From Paraburkholderia agricolaris (lineage in GTDB: Bacteria > Pseudomonadota > Gammaproteobacteria > Burkholderiales > Burkholderiaceae), in the NCBI RefSeq assembly GCF_009455635.1, contig NZ_QPER01000001.1:496001-560000 (forward strand): a stretch of DNA of 64,000 bases, in the 5' to 3' direction. Below, piece by piece: positions 1-9,930 of the stretch (the stretch's first letter is position 1; each line of letters opens with the position of its first letter). The translations under genes were made by a program, and so were the position numbers. A model generated the notes under the pieces. That model was not told the origin of the DNA and made no database searches. It saw nothing but the letters and a program-made list of their open reading frames with translations.

Positions 1-846
1 GGCGACGGAAAACGCGGTTTGCGTACTGTCGACTCGCGCCACGCGGAGGTTGAGATACATCCCTTGCTCCACGCAAAACGTCGCGGAGACCAGGTCGCCG
101 ATGTAATAGTCCGCTTCGCCGAGCGAGACGGCGGCGAGCGCCCGGTACAGCGATGGTTCGTCGAGCGGTGGGGCCGCTGCGGGCTGATGGCGCCGCAGCA
201 CCGCAAGGGCGTCCCGCTGATCTTCGATGACGGCCGCGCGCCCATGCCACGCGCCGTCTGTGTCCAGCGCGGGGCCGGCGCGACGCACGATTGCGAGGGG
301 CATGCGCAGATACGGCACGCGCTCGACGTCGTCGAACGCCTGGGCGCCCGGCGAGCCAATCACGCTGAGCAGGTCGATATCGTGCGACTTGAGGGCCGCG
401 AGCGCAGCCGCCTGGCTCGCGAACCAGCGGACGCGGATCGGCGTGTCGAGCGAATTGGCCAGCAGGTGCAGGTAGTCCGCGGCAATGCCGGCCATCGTGT
501 TGTTGCCTGGGCGGAACTGGACCGGCGCGTAGTCGTTGCCCCACACGCCCACGGTCAGCATGCGGTGACTGGCGAGCCATTGACGGGACGCGAGCGTCAG
601 CGGCGCGGCGAATCGGGTGGGCGCCAGTTGACTGCCGAGACGCAGCAGCGCGGCGGAGGGCGCGCTCTGGCGGCCGGGCGCCCGAGCCAGCAGCGCCGGA
701 CTGGCGCGCTCCGACGCCTCAGCGCCGGACGCGATGCCAGCGGCGCTGAGGCGGGGAGCCGCCGCCAGCATCGTGACGCAGGCCGCCGCCCCGAGAGCCC
801 GCCGCAACCGGGTTGTCGTGCACCTGATTGCGCCCGGGTCTCGCAC
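1..846 (-). CDS. BvgS/EvgS-like sensor histidine kinase, N-terminal part (cut by window edge)
   Basis: Only the first 282 codons are in the window and the frame stays open to the edge. Translation from a GTG two bases past the stop of the response regulator gives an Arg-rich start and an Ala-rich hydrophobic stretch (about residues 14-36) that looks like a signal peptide. A periplasmic solute-binding-type domain then begins near residue 100 (WLASHRMLTVGVWGNDYAPV, later GIAADYLHLLA). This arrangement is typical of BvgS/EvgS hybrid kinases, in which Venus-flytrap domains sense periplasmic ligands and control a cytoplasmic kinase. The kinase part itself is not visible, so that role is inferred from the domain and the adjacent regulator. 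It lies directly downstream of the response regulator on the same strand, almost certainly in one operon. Confidence 0.75.
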   Translation of the reverse strand, partial: MRDPGAIRCTTTRLRRALGAAACVTMLAAAPRLSAAGIASGAEASERASPALLARAPGRQSAPSAALLRLGSQLAPTRFAAPLTLASRQWLASHRMLTVGVWGNDYAPVQFRPGNNTMAGIAADYLHLLANSLDTPIRVRWFASQAAALAALKSHDIDLLSVIGSPGAQAFDDVERVPYLRMPLAIVRRAGPALDTDGAWHGRAAVIEDQRDALAVLRRHQPAAAPPLDEPSLYRALAAVSLGEADYYIGDLVSATFCVEQGMYLNLRVARVDSTQTAFSVA

Positions 847-847
847 G

Positions 848-1480
848 TCAGGCAATGCCGAGCTCGTAGGCGTAGCGGACCAGTTCCGCGTTGCTCGTGA
901 GCCCGAGCTTCTGCATGGCGTTCTGTTTGTGCGTGGCCACGGTAGTTTTGGCGCGATTCAGACTGGTCGCGATCTCGTCGAGCGAGTGGCCTTGAGCGAA
1001 CAACCGGACCACGTCGGTTTCTCGTTGGCTGAGCGGCTGCGGCGCGCGGCTCCTGCGCGCGCCGATCGACGCCCGCACGCCGGGCGATAGAATAGGCGGC
1101 TCGCCGCCGGCTGATAGCGCGCGCATGGCGGCCAGCACTTCGGCGCGGTCGTCGCTCTTGCTGACGATCCCATGCACGCCGAGCGCGGCGAGCTGTTCGC
1201 AAAGCGCCGGATTGGCGAGCATGGTGAAGACGATAACCCGCACGGTGGGAAACTGGCGCAGCAACTGCGCGATTAGCGCGAGACCGTCGCCGCCGGACAT
1301 GCCTTGGGCCATGGAGTAATCCGTGACCACGGCGTCGCAGGGCTGGGCGCGCAGCGCCTCGATCAACTGGGCGCCGGTGCGCGCCTTGAACACGACGCTG
1401 AATCCGCCCGCTTCGACAAAGGCCGATTCGAGCGCGTCCATGATCACGGGATGGTCGTCCGCCAGACCGATCCGGAGCAT
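848..1480 (-). CDS. NarL/FixJ-type response regulator (LuxR HTH)
   Basis: A 210-residue response regulator. The receiver domain (about residues 1-120) shows the acidic pair ADD at 7-9, the likely phosphoacceptor Asp54 in VVTDYS, and Lys in the SKSDD segment. A LuxR-type helix-turn-helix (about 145-205) includes LSQRETDVVRLFAQGHSLDE and KTTVATHKQNAMQKLG. It should be phosphorylated by the sensor kinase encoded just downstream and act as a transcription factor. The length is normal for the family, and ATG at 1480 is the natural start. The BvgA-like pairing with a periplasmic-sensing kinase is clear, but the stimulus and the regulon cannot be told from the sequence. Confidence 0.9.
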   Translation of the reverse strand: MLRIGLADDHPVIMDALESAFVEAGGFSVVFKARTGAQLIEALRAQPCDAVVTDYSMAQGMSGGDGLALIAQLLRQFPTVRVIVFTMLANPALCEQLAALGVHGIVSKSDDRAEVLAAMRALSAGGEPPILSPGVRASIGARRSRAPQPLSQRETDVVRLFAQGHSLDEIATSLNRAKTTVATHKQNAMQKLGLTSNAELVRYAYELGIA

Positions 1481-1663
1481 TGGAGATCCTTACGGAGTGA
1501 AAGTCGGACAACCTTAGCAAACCCGGGCTATCGATTTGTGCGCTTTGATGTCGCAATGGGCGCAGTTCGTGACGTGGAACGCCGTTTTCGATGAAGAAAA
1601 TTCACTTTCACGGGCGGTCATCAGCATTCACGCCGGGCCGTCGCGCCACGTTAGGCGCCACTT

Positions 1664-1693
1664 TTGACTTGCGCCTTGATTTTCCTTTATAAT
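1664..1693 (+). promoter_or_regulatory. Sigma-70 promoter of rplM-rpsI
   Basis: TTGACT at 1664-1669 and a perfect TATAAT at 1688-1693 are separated by 18 bases. The transcript would begin near 1700, leaving a leader of about 115 bases before rplM. The rest of the 1481-1814 gap shows no gene. It should also hold the promoter of the divergent response regulator, but I cannot pick that out with confidence. Confidence 0.8.
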
Positions 1694-1814
1694 TCAGAGC
1701 TTTTCCGCATCCGCGCCCGCGGAGGAAGAACCAGGGAGAGCCTGCACGCGCCTCGATGCGCACACTACAAGCAGGAAAAAACACATTGGGCGCAGCAATT
1801 TTTTTGGATCGATC

Positions 1815-2243
1815 ATGAAGACGTTTTCCGCAAAAGCCCATGAGGTTACGCGTGAATGGTACGTGATTGACGCGACGGATAAGGTTCTCGGGCGTGTCGC
1901 CAGCGAAGTGGCACACCGTCTTCGCGGCAAGCACAAGCCTGAATTCACTCCGCACGTCGACACCGGTGATTTCATCATCGTTATCAACGCCGGCAAGCTG
2001 CGTGTCACGGGCAACAAGGCTACTGACAAGAAGTACTACCGTCACTCGGGCTACCCGGGCGGTATCTATGAAACGACGTTCGGCAAGATGCAAGAACGCT
2101 TCCCGGGCCGTGCGCTCGAGAAAGCGGTCAAGGGCATGCTGCCGAAGGGCCCGCTCGGCTACGCGATGATCAAGAAGCTGAAGGTCTACGCTGAAGCAAC
2201 GCATCCGCATTCGGCACAACAGCCGAAAGCGCTCGAGATCTAA
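1815..2243 (+). CDS. rplM: 50S ribosomal protein L13
   Basis: A 142-residue protein, the normal length for bacterial L13, an early-assembling protein of the large ribosomal subunit. Family hallmarks include the start [20 protein letters not shown], the segment [17 protein letters not shown], and [10 protein letters not shown] with MLPKGPLG further on. The ribosome binding site is weak (GGA about eight bases before ATG). It is followed after 11 bases by rpsI, the conserved L13-S9 operon, driven by the strong promoter at 1664-1693. Confidence 0.98.
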   Translation: MKTFSAKAHEVTREWYVIDATDKVLGRVASEVAHRLRGKHKPEFTPHVDTGDFIIVINAGKLRVTGNKATDKKYYRHSGYPGGIYETTFGKMQERFPGRALEKAVKGMLPKGPLGYAMIKKLKVYAEATHPHSAQQPKALEI

Positions 2244-2254
2244 GGGGAGCCCAC

Positions 2255-2647
2255 ATGATCGGTAACTGGAATTACGGCACGGGCCGCCGCAAGAGCGCCG
2301 TCGCACGCGTCTTCATCAAGGCTGGCAAGGGCGAGATCATTGTAAACGGCAAGCCTATCGCCGACTACTTCTCGCGCGAAACGTCGCTGATGATCGTGCG
2401 TCAGCCGCTGGAACTCACGAACCATGGCGTCACGTTCGACATCAAAGTCAACGTGAACGGTGGCGGTGAAACGGGTCAAGCCGGTGCGGTTCGCCACGGC
2501 ATCACCCGCGCGCTGATGGACTACGACGCAACGCTGAAGCCGGAACTGTCGAAGGCTGGCTTCGTTACGCGTGATGCTCGTGAAGTCGAACGTAAGAAGG
2601 TCGGCTTCCACAAGGCACGTCGCAGGAAGCAATTCTCGAAGCGTTAA
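2255..2647 (+). CDS. rpsI: 30S ribosomal protein S9
   Basis: A 130-residue S9, a protein of the small-subunit head whose C-terminal tail reaches the tRNA in the P site. Visible hallmarks are [14 protein letters not shown] near the start, [15 protein letters not shown] in the middle, and the basic terminal tail [17 protein letters not shown], which ends in the conserved SKR. AGGGGA lies about nine bases before the ATG. Second gene of the rplM-rpsI operon, which closes with the terminator at 2689. Confidence 0.98.
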   Translation: MIGNWNYGTGRRKSAVARVFIKAGKGEIIVNGKPIADYFSRETSLMIVRQPLELTNHGVTFDIKVNVNGGGETGQAGAVRHGITRALMDYDATLKPELSKAGFVTRDAREVERKKVGFHKARRRKQFSKR

Positions 2648-2688
2648 TCGCTTCGGGTGCGATTCGGCTTTCGGGCTGGAGCGCTGCA

Positions 2689-2724
2689 AAAGCCGCCAAC
2701 GCTTTCGCGAAGGCGGCTTTTTTT
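2689..2724 (+). terminator. Rho-independent terminator of rplM-rpsI
   Basis: AAAGCCGCC (2689-2697) pairs with GGCGGCTTT (2712-2720), followed by a run of T. It lies about 40 bases after the rpsI stop. Confidence 0.85.
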
Positions 2725-2915
2725 ATGGTTTTCCACGTCGGTTGGCGGCAACGGTTTTTTCGCTTTGGCGGCGGGGTAAGCCGCTCAGGCAGGCTGACGG
2801 CGGCTAGCGCCCCGATCGCTCGTGTTTCCTGGAAGAACCCATTGATTTTGTGGGCTTCAGCACGATATTGAGATCAGCCCTACAATAGCGGTTAGAAGCT
2901 TTTTGGAGAGTTCGA

Positions 2916-3281
2916 ATGAACGCAGTCACCGATACACCCGTGACCGAGATGCCCGCCCCCTTCGTTTTTACCGACGCAGCGGCTGACAAGGTCAAGCAAC
3001 TGATCGAAGAAGAAGGCAATGCGGACCTCAAACTGCGCGTTTTCGTGCAGGGCGGCGGCTGCTCGGGCTTTCAGTACGGTTTTACGTTCGACGAAGCCGT
3101 CAATGAAGACGACACCGTCATGAACAAGAGCGGCGTCCAGCTGCTGATCGATTCGATGAGCTACCAGTACCTGGTCGGCGCTGAGATCGATTATAAGGAC
3201 GACATCAACGGCGCCCAGTTTGTCATCAAGAACCCGAATGCGACCACGACCTGTGGTTGCGGCTCGTCGTTCTCGGTTTGA
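2916..3281 (+). CDS. erpA: Iron-sulfur cluster insertion protein ErpA
   Basis: A 121-residue A-type iron-sulfur carrier that hands clusters to target enzymes such as those of isoprenoid synthesis. All three cluster-binding cysteines are present: Cys49 in [13 protein letters not shown], and Cys113 and Cys115 in [12 protein letters not shown] at the C-terminus. ErpA rather than IscA is favoured by the location after rplM-rpsI, which is usual in Burkholderiales, and by the lack of isc genes nearby. GGAGAG lies just before the ATG. It has its own promoter region and terminator, so it is probably monocistronic. Confidence 0.93.
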
Positions 3282-3310
3282 TGGCTGTCTAGGCGGCAGG
3301 TTGTAGAAGA

Positions 3311-3340
3311 AAACGGGGCTGCTTTCGGCCCCGTTTTTTA
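3311..3340 (+). terminator. Rho-independent terminator of erpA
   Basis: AAACGGGGC (3311-3319) pairs with GCCCCGTTT (3328-3336), followed by T residues, 30 bases after the erpA stop and just before the end of the convergent anmK. Confidence 0.85.
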
Positions 3341-3369
3341 TTGCTTGAGCTAAAACCCAGATACCCGGC

Positions 3370-4500
3370 TTAGCGTGGGTAGATCGCGCCCAGCACGCGC
3401 TCCGCCGCAGCACCGGTGACGGCCGGTAAATTGCCCGGCAAGCGCGCCACGCAGCGCATGGCGAGCCATGCAAACGCCAGCGGCTCGACCTGGCTCGGCG
3501 GGACGCCGAGCGCGTCGGTCGTCATCACGGGCACGCCGCTTACGCCGCTGTCCTCCAGCGCCTGCTGCAGGGCTTTCATAATCTCCGCATTGCGCGCGCC
3601 GCCACCACACACATAGACCGCCTTGGCGTCCGATGCATGCCGTTCGATTTCGCGAGCAACCGTTACCGCGGTCAGCGCGACCAATGTGGCTTGGACATCG
3701 GCGGGCGCGAGCGCGGCGAACGGCTGGAGTTTGGCATCCAGCCATTGCGCATTGAACAGGTCGCGACCTGTGCTTTTCGGCGGTTGTTGCGAGAAAAAGG
3801 GCTCATCGAGCAGCGCGTTCAGCAATGTCCGGTCGACCTGTCCGCTCGCGGCGAAATGGCCGTTTTCATCGAACGGCTTGCCGAGATGGCGCTGCGCCCA
3901 TTCGTCGAGCAGCGCGTTCGCCGGTCCGCAGTCGAACCCGCGCACGCCGCCGGTCGCGTTCAGGATCGTGATGTTGCTGATGCCGCCGAGATTGCAGACC
4001 ACCCGCGTTTCGTCTTTCGCGCCGAACACCGTGGCGTGAAACGCCGGCACGAGCGGCGCGCCCTGACCGCCAGCCGCGACGTCGCGGCTGCGGAAGTCGG
4101 CCACCACGTCGATGTGCAACATTTCCGCGAGCAGCGCGGGGTTGTTGATCTGCCGCGTGTAACCCTTTTCGGGCCTATGCCGCACCGTCTGGCCATGGAC
4201 GCCGACCGCACGGACTTCCGCGGCCGGCACGCGGCTGGCTTGCAGCAATTCGTGGCAGCACACCGTGTAGCGCGTGGCGAGCGCATTGGCGGCCAGCGCT
4301 TCGCGTTCGATCTCGTTGTCTCCCGGCTGTTGAAGCGCGAATAGCGCTTCGCGCAAACCTGCCGCGAAGCCGACAAACGCTTCGGCCAGCACCACCGGCG
4401 GCTTGCCTTGGGCAAATCGGACCGCCACACCGTCGACACCGTCCATGCTCGTGCCGGACATCAATCCAAAGTAGACGCCGTCTGCTGGGTCTTGCGCCAC
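3370..4500 (-). CDS. anmK: Anhydro-N-acetylmuramic acid kinase
   Basis: A 376-residue sugar kinase that recycles cell-wall anhydroMurNAc by hydrolysing the anhydro ring and phosphorylating the sugar to MurNAc-6-phosphate. Hallmarks are [18 protein letters not shown] at the N-terminus (phosphate-binding loop), [21 protein letters not shown] and [12 protein letters not shown]. Start is GTG at 4500, with GAGAGGAG upstream on the minus strand. It stands alone, convergent with erpA and divergent from tyrS, as in related Burkholderiales. Confidence 0.95.
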   Translation of the reverse strand: MAQDPADGVYFGLMSGTSMDGVDGVAVRFAQGKPPVVLAEAFVGFAAGLREALFALQQPGDNEIEREALAANALATRYTVCCHELLQASRVPAAEVRAVGVHGQTVRHRPEKGYTRQINNPALLAEMLHIDVVADFRSRDVAAGGQGAPLVPAFHATVFGAKDETRVVCNLGGISNITILNATGGVRGFDCGPANALLDEWAQRHLGKPFDENGHFAASGQVDRTLLNALLDEPFFSQQPPKSTGRDLFNAQWLDAKLQPFAALAPADVQATLVALTAVTVAREIERHASDAKAVYVCGGGARNAEIMKALQQALEDSGVSGVPVMTTDALGVPPSQVEPLAFAWLAMRCVARLPGNLPAVTGAAAERVLGAIYPR

Positions 4501-4705
4501 GTTGCTGCTCCTCTCGATGACTCATTGCGATCTGTTTTAGCAGATTATCGACGCAAGCGCGGCCGAATATAAAGCGTCACGACGCCAATGGCGCGGCCGG
4601 CCAGCCGAAATCATGCGCCGCCAGGGGGCTTATGGCCGAGTCAGTGGGCGCGGCGGCGCGCATCTATGGGACAATCTCCTTTTTTCGCGACTTCACGTTT
4701 CCAGC

Positions 4706-5956
4706 ATGACCACCGAGTCCACCAAGCCTAACCCCGCTGCCGCCTTCCCGATCACCGACGAAGTCCGTCACGCGCTCGCCGTTACCAAGCGCGGCGTCGA
4801 CGAACTGCTGATCGAAGACGAATTCGCGCAAAAGCTCGCGAAGAGCGCGGCAACAGGCAAGCCGCTGCGTATCAAGCTCGGCCTCGATCCGACCGCGCCT
4901 GACATCCACATCGGCCACACGGTCGTGCTGAACAAGATGCGCCAGTTGCAGGATCTGGGCCATACGGTGATTTTCCTGATCGGCGACTTCACGTCGCTGA
5001 TTGGCGACCCGTCGGGGCGCAACGCCACGCGCCCGCCGCTTACGCGCGAGCAGATCGAATCGAACGCGAAAACGTATTTCGAGCAGGCCGCGCTGGTGCT
5101 CGACCGCGACAAGACCGAAATCCGCTACAACAGCGAATGGTCGATGCCGCTCGGTGCCGACGGCATGATCAAGCTGGCATCGCGCTACACCGTGGCGCGT
5201 ATTCTCGAGCGCGAAGATTTCACCAAGCGCTTCCAGGGCGGTGTGCCGATCTCGATCCATGAATTCCTGTACCCGCTGATGCAAGGCTACGACTCGGTCG
5301 CGCTCAATGCGGATCTGGAACTGGGCGGCACGGACCAGAAGTTCAACCTGCTGGTGGGACGTGAGTTGCAGAAGCAGTATGGCCAGGAGCAGCAGTGCAT
5401 CTTGACGATGCCCTTGCTCGAAGGCCTCGACGGCGTCGAGAAGATGTCGAAGTCGAAGAACAACTACATCGGCATCAGCGAAAAGCCGACGGACATGTTC
5501 GGCAAGCTGATGAGCATCTCCGACGTCCTGATGTGGCGCTACTTCGAACTGCTGTCGTTCCGTCCGATGGATGAGATCGCCGGCTTCAGGAAAGAGATCG
5601 AAGCAGGGCGCAATCCGCGCGATTTCAAAGTGATGCTCGGCCAGGAAATCGTCGCGCGCTTTCACTCGCAAGCCGACGCCGAGCGCGCGCTCGAAGACTT
5701 CAATCATCGCGCGAAGGGCGGCGTGCCGGACGACATTCCGGCGGTGACGCTCGCGGGCGCGCCGCTCGCGATCGGCCAGTTGCTCAAGCAGGCCAACCTC
5801 GTGCCGTCGACCAGCGAGGCGTTGCGCAACATCGAGCAGGGCGGCGTGAAGATCGACGGCGTGACCGTGTCCGACAAGGGCTTGAAGATTGAAGCCGGCG
5901 AGTACGTCGTGCAGGTCGGTAAGCGTCGTTTTGCGCGCGTCACGCTGACCGCTTGA
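4706..5956 (+). CDS. tyrS: Tyrosyl-tRNA synthetase
   Basis: Class I aminoacyl-tRNA synthetase of 416 residues that charges tRNA-Tyr. The HIGH signature appears as DIHIGH at about residues 66-71 and the KMSKS loop as [10 protein letters not shown] at about 244-253. A C-terminal S4-like RNA-binding region (about 345-415) includes [17 protein letters not shown]. The frame is open upstream to 4613, but those 31 codons overlap the likely promoter region and lack homology-like character. The ATG at 4706 gives the usual family N-terminus. dtd follows 65 bases later on the same strand. Confidence 0.95.
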   Translation: MTTESTKPNPAAAFPITDEVRHALAVTKRGVDELLIEDEFAQKLAKSAATGKPLRIKLGLDPTAPDIHIGHTVVLNKMRQLQDLGHTVIFLIGDFTSLIGDPSGRNATRPPLTREQIESNAKTYFEQAALVLDRDKTEIRYNSEWSMPLGADGMIKLASRYTVARILEREDFTKRFQGGVPISIHEFLYPLMQGYDSVALNADLELGGTDQKFNLLVGRELQKQYGQEQQCILTMPLLEGLDGVEKMSKSKNNYIGISEKPTDMFGKLMSISDVLMWRYFELLSFRPMDEIAGFRKEIEAGRNPRDFKVMLGQEIVARFHSQADAERALEDFNHRAKGGVPDDIPAVTLAGAPLAIGQLLKQANLVPSTSEALRNIEQGGVKIDGVTVSDKGLKIEAGEYVVQVGKRRFARVTLTA

Positions 5957-6021
5957 CCGCGCGGCCATAGCACGATGAGCACGATGGTGACGCGAGCGTC
6001 GTTGCATCCGGAGTCGAGCGC

Positions 6022-6480
6022 ATGATCGCGCTGATCCAGCGCGTTCGGCGCGCGGAAGTGCGCGTGGGCGAGCGCGTGACCGGCGCGATCGAGACGGGCC
6101 TGCTCGCGCTCGTCTGCGCCGAACGCGGCGACACCGAAGCCGCCGCCGACCGCTTGCTCGCCAAGATGCTCGGCTACCGTGTCTTCAGCGATGCAGCCGG
6201 CAAGATGAATCTCTCCGTGCAGAATCTCGACGGCGCCGGGCGCGCAGGCGGCTTGCTGCTCGTTTCGCAGTTCACGCTGGCTGCGGACACCAACAGCGGC
6301 CTGCGTCCCAGCTTTACGCCCGCCGCACCGCCCGACGAGGGCAAGCGGCTATTCGACTACTTCGTCTCAGCAGCCCGCGCCAGGCACCCGATCGTCGAGA
6401 CCGGCGAATTCGGCGCCGATATGCAGGTATCGCTCGTCAACGACGGGCCGGTCACGTTCTGGCTGCAGACCAACGCCTGA
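6022..6480 (+). CDS. dtd: D-aminoacyl-tRNA deacylase
   Basis: A 152-residue enzyme that hydrolyses D-aminoacyl-tRNAs (for example D-Tyr-tRNA) and mischarged glycyl-tRNA, recycling the tRNA. The start [17 protein letters not shown], the SQFTL motif ([12 protein letters not shown]) and the C-terminal [10 protein letters not shown] carry the two family signature motifs (SQFTL and NxGPVT). Its position behind tyrS makes biological sense, since tyrosyl-tRNA synthetase is a known source of D-Tyr mischarging. Length is normal. Confidence 0.95.
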   Translation: MIALIQRVRRAEVRVGERVTGAIETGLLALVCAERGDTEAAADRLLAKMLGYRVFSDAAGKMNLSVQNLDGAGRAGGLLLVSQFTLAADTNSGLRPSFTPAAPPDEGKRLFDYFVSAARARHPIVETGEFGADMQVSLVNDGPVTFWLQTNA

Positions 6481-6590
6481 ATTTCAACTACCGTCGCCTG
6501 GCGCACGCGGCGGCACGCTTCTACTTCTGCAGCCGCTTTTTGCGACAATAGCGGCTCGGCATAAACCGGCTACTGGCGCCCACTCATCCC

Positions 6591-7268
6591 ATGACCACGC
6601 AGATTCTGTTCATCCGCCACGGCGAGACCGACTGGAACCAGATCAAGCGCATTCAAGGCCACATCGACATCCCACTCGCGACGACCGGCCTAGCGCAGGC
6701 ACAACGCCTTGCGCGCCGTATCGCGAATGAGGCGAAAGAGGGCGCGCGGCTCGATGCGATTTATTCGAGCGATCTGCAACGCGCGCAGCAGACCGCCCAG
6801 CCGATCGCCGACGCGCTCGGCCTGCCGCTGCAACTGCGTGAAGGCTTGCGCGAGCGTTCATACGGCGCGTTCCAGGGGCATGATAGCGACGAGATCGCCG
6901 TCCGTTTCCCTGATGAATACGCGCACTGGCAAACCCGCGATCCGGGTTTCGCACCACCCGAGGGAGAATCGCAGCGCGTGTTTTACCATCGCGTGCTGCA
7001 TGCGGTCGAACCTTTGGTGGCGGCACATCCGGGCGGACGGATCGCTGTCGTCGCGCATGGCGGTGTGCTTGATTGCGTGCGCCGTTTTGCGTGCGGATTG
7101 TCACTCGAAGTGCCGCGCGATTACGCGCTGCTGAACACGAGCGTCAACGTGGTGGACTACGCCGACGACGGCAGCAAGGCAACGGTGACCGCGTGGGCGG
7201 ATGTGTCGCATCTCGATGCGCCCAGCGCGGACGATAGCTTCAAGCGGGTGCCGGAACCGGGCCGTTAA
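6591..7268 (+). CDS. Histidine phosphatase family protein (GpmB-like phosphoglycerate mutase superfamily)
   Basis: A 225-residue member of the phosphohistidine superfamily. The catalytic RHG motif is in ILFIRHGETDWN (His10), followed by GHIDIPLATTGLAQA, SDLQRAQQTA, the acidic ERSYGAFQG segment, and the second catalytic His in VAVVAHGGVLDC-like context (IAVVAHGGVLDCV). These enzymes remove phosphate from small molecules, and the substrate cannot be predicted here. Old annotations often call it phosphoglycerate mutase, but the GpmB/PhoE subgroup mostly acts as phosphatases. It follows dtd on the same strand but 110 bases away, so cotranscription is uncertain. Confidence 0.85.
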   Translation: MTTQILFIRHGETDWNQIKRIQGHIDIPLATTGLAQAQRLARRIANEAKEGARLDAIYSSDLQRAQQTAQPIADALGLPLQLREGLRERSYGAFQGHDSDEIAVRFPDEYAHWQTRDPGFAPPEGESQRVFYHRVLHAVEPLVAAHPGGRIAVVAHGGVLDCVRRFACGLSLEVPRDYALLNTSVNVVDYADDGSKATVTAWADVSHLDAPSADDSFKRVPEPGR

Positions 7269-7328
7269 GCGGCGCGCTTCCAGAGCTCTGCGGTGTGGGG
7301 TTGTTGCCGGTGGTCAGATGCGCGACGT

Positions 7329-8393
7329 TCAGGTCGCGGCCGAATCCCACAGGCCGGGTATTGGGCTCGAAGCGTCCGGCGCGGCGAGGCCGAAATGCCG
7401 GTACGTAAGCAGCGTGGCGACGCGGCCGCGCGGGGTGCGCTGCAGGAAGCCTTGCTGGATCAGATACGGTTCGAGCACGTCTTCGATCGTGTCGCGTTCT
7501 TCGCCGATTGCCGCTGCCAGGTTGTCGACGCCGACCGGGCCGCCGTCGAACTTGTGCAGGATCGCCTCAAGCAGCTTGCGGTCCATCAGGTCGAAACCGA
7601 CCGCGTCCACGTCGAGCATTTTGAGCGCGGCGTCGGCCACCTGCGCGGTGATATTGCCGTCCGCTTTCACCTCGGCGAAATCGCGCACACGGCGCAGCAG
7701 CCGGTTCGCGATCCGCGGCGTGCCGCGCGCGCGCTTGGCGATTTCGAACGCGCCGTCCGGGTGAATCTGCGCATTTAGCAGCGACGCCGAACGGGTGACG
7801 ATGCGCGCCAGTTCTTCGGCGTTATAAAACTCGAGCCGCGCGACGATGCCGAAGCGATCGCGCAACGGATTGGTCAGCATGCCCGCGCGAGTGGTGGCAC
7901 CGACTAGCGTGAAAGGTTGCAGATCCAGCTTCACGCTGCGCGCGGCCGGTCCTTCGCCAATCATGATGTCGATCTGATAATCCTCCAACGCCGGATACAG
8001 AATTTCTTCGACGACCGGCGAGAGCCGGTGGATTTCGTCGATGAACAGGACGTCGTTGGCTTCGAGATTAGTGAGCAACGCGGCAAGGTCGCCAGCGCGT
8101 TCGAGCACCGGGCCGGAGGTTTGCCGCAGATTGACACCCATTTCCCGCGCGATGATGTGCGCGAGCGTGGTTTTGCCGAGACCCGGCGGCCCGAACAGCA
8201 GCACGTGGTCGAGCGATTCCGAGCGGCGCTTGGCGGCTTCGATGAAGATTTCCAGCTGACCGCGCACTTTTTCCTGCCCGACATACTCGTCGAGCTGGCG
8301 CGGGCGCAGCGCGCGCTCGAACGCTTCTTCGTTCGGCGAGACGGGCGTGGCCGCGATGATGCGCTCGGCGGCGAGTTTGTCGGTTTCGATCAT
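7329..8393 (-). CDS. ruvB: Holliday junction branch migration ATPase RuvB
   Basis: A 354-residue AAA+ motor that drives branch migration with RuvA at recombination and stalled-fork junctions. Visible motifs are [15 protein letters not shown], Walker [13 protein letters not shown], Walker [10 protein letters not shown], sensor 1 GATTRAG, the arginine-rich [17 protein letters not shown] and a C-terminal winged-helix region. The frame opens nine codons earlier, but [12 protein letters not shown] at 8393 matches the family start. It follows ruvA after a gap of about 120 bases. Confidence 0.97.
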   Translation of the reverse strand: MIETDKLAAERIIAATPVSPNEEAFERALRPRQLDEYVGQEKVRGQLEIFIEAAKRRSESLDHVLLFGPPGLGKTTLAHIIAREMGVNLRQTSGPVLERAGDLAALLTNLEANDVLFIDEIHRLSPVVEEILYPALEDYQIDIMIGEGPAARSVKLDLQPFTLVGATTRAGMLTNPLRDRFGIVARLEFYNAEELARIVTRSASLLNAQIHPDGAFEIAKRARGTPRIANRLLRRVRDFAEVKADGNITAQVADAALKMLDVDAVGFDLMDRKLLEAILHKFDGGPVGVDNLAAAIGEERDTIEDVLEPYLIQQGFLQRTPRGRVATLLTYRHFGLAAPDASSPIPGLWDSAAT

Positions 8394-8514
8394 GCGGTCA
8401 TTGTACCGCGCCCCGCCCATTGCGAAACCCGGCCGAACGGCCAGGGTGTGCGTCGCGCAGCCGTGTGCGAAGCTCTACGTATCGCACGCAGCGCCACCGT
8501 CACGGCATGAGCTA

Positions 8515-9096
8515 TTAACCCTTGGAGAGCGCCTTCAGCGCGAGCTTGATCCCTTCGGAAACGCCGGTGCCCGCCGGCACGTTCTTGACGGCCGCCAGCG
8601 CTTCTTTTTCGGAGTAGCCCAACGAGATCAGTGCGTTCAGGATGTCGGAGGCGTGATCGGAGGCCGATACCGTGCCCGCCATCGCGCCCAGGTCGGCGCC
8701 GATCTTGCCCTTCAATTCGAGAAGCAGACGCTCTGCCGTTTTCTTGCCGATACCGGGCACGCGTGTCAGGCGCGCAGCGTCCTGCATCGTGACCGTCTGC
8801 GCCAGTTCATGCACGCTCATGCCGGAGAGCACGGCGAGCGCCATGCGTGCGCCGATGCCGGTGATTTTCAGCAATTCGCGGAAGGTCGAGCGTTCCTCGG
8901 CCGTGCCGAAGCCATAGAGCAGATGCGCATCTTCACGCACGATCATTTGCGTGAGCAGCACGACGCGCTCGCCGGTCGAGGGCAGGTTGTAGAACGTGCT
9001 CATCGGTACATCGACTTCGTAACCCACGCCGTTGCAGTCGATGAGCAGATGTGGCGGGTTTTTTTCCAGCAGAACGCCGGCAATGCGACCGATCAT
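8515..9096 (-). CDS. ruvA: Holliday junction DNA helicase subunit RuvA
   Basis: A 193-residue tetrameric junction-binding protein. The OB-fold start [20 protein letters not shown] is followed by helix-hairpin-helix segments ([20 protein letters not shown] and [20 protein letters not shown]). A C-terminal RuvB-interacting domain of about 45 residues includes [17 protein letters not shown]. It forms a unit with ruvB, but its usual upstream neighbour ruvC is displaced by an exporter gene on the other strand, so ruvAB must have its own promoter in 9097-9293. Confidence 0.97.
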   Translation of the reverse strand: MIGRIAGVLLEKNPPHLLIDCNGVGYEVDVPMSTFYNLPSTGERVVLLTQMIVREDAHLLYGFGTAEERSTFRELLKITGIGARMALAVLSGMSVHELAQTVTMQDAARLTRVPGIGKKTAERLLLELKGKIGADLGAMAGTVSASDHASDILNALISLGYSEKEALAAVKNVPAGTGVSEGIKLALKALSKG

Positions 9097-9293
9097 GGCG
9101 GATTCAATCTCGAGAGAAAGGGCGAGTGTAGCGCAGCGAGTGAGCGGCGGGCGTGGTAGCGCGATGGCGCGCCGGCAAGCTGCGCAGTGGCGCGCTGCAT
9201 TATGCGTGATCGCGGTTGACCAGCGTGTTGCGGCCCCCTAGACTGAGATCCCTTTTGGCGGGTTCTCGCCCGGCACAACCAGAAGGAGCTTCC

Positions 9294-9926
9294 ATGCTGA
9301 GCCTTACCACTCTCGCGCTGTTTGCCGGCGCGTGTCTCGCGTTGACCGCCACACCCGGCCCCGACATGCTGCTAATCGCTTCGCGCAGTGTGAGCCAGGG
9401 ACGTCCCGCTGGTTTCGCCTCGTTGGCGGGTATTCTGGTCGGCACTTACTGTCATGCGCTGGCTGCCGCATTCGGCCTGTCGCAACTGTTTCTGGCCGTG
9501 CCCACGGCCTATGACGTCGTGCGTTTCGCCGGCGCCGCTTATCTGCTGTACCTCGCCTGGAAGACCTTCCGCACGCAAGGCACGGTGCTGTCGCCGAATG
9601 CCTCGATGAGCCGTTATCCGGTCGGCCGCATCTTCCGGCAGGGTCTCTTCACCAATTTGCTGAACCCCAAAGTCGCGCTGTTCGTACTCGCGCTATTTCC
9701 GCAGTTCGTGCGGCCCGAAGCGGGCTCGGTGGCGTTGCAGATCATGGTGCTCGCGACCGTGCTGAATCTGATCGGCTTCTGTGTGAACGGCGCGGTGATT
9801 CTGATGGCGAGCAAGCTGAGCCGTAAGCTCAGTGCCGGGCGCCGGCCGTCGCGTCTGCCGCAGTATCTGCTGGGAACCGTGTTCGCCGGGCTGGCTTGCC
9901 GGCTGGCGCTGGCAAGCCGGAACTGA
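9294..9926 (+). CDS. LysE/RhtB-family amino acid exporter
   Basis: A 210-residue membrane protein of the LysE/RhtB superfamily, which exports amino acids such as homoserine, threonine or leucine. The hallmark LTATPGPDMLLIASRSVSQG lies at about residues 17-36, followed by GLFTNLLNPKVALFVLALFP near residue 120. About six hydrophobic helices can be seen. The ATG at 9294 is preceded by AGAAGGAG. The gene sits inside the ruvC-ruvAB block on the opposite strand, ends five bases before the convergent ruvC stop and diverges from ruvA. The substrate is unknown, and no regulator is adjacent. Confidence 0.88.
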   Translation: MLSLTTLALFAGACLALTATPGPDMLLIASRSVSQGRPAGFASLAGILVGTYCHALAAAFGLSQLFLAVPTAYDVVRFAGAAYLLYLAWKTFRTQGTVLSPNASMSRYPVGRIFRQGLFTNLLNPKVALFVLALFPQFVRPEAGSVALQIMVLATVLNLIGFCVNGAVILMASKLSRKLSAGRRPSRLPQYLLGTVFAGLACRLALASRN

Positions 9927-9930
9927 GGGC

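Noticed and set aside
4613..4705. Upstream extension of tyrS by 31 codons
   Set aside because: The extension overlaps the probable promoter region and is not part of TyrS proteins; the ATG at 4706 gives the family start.
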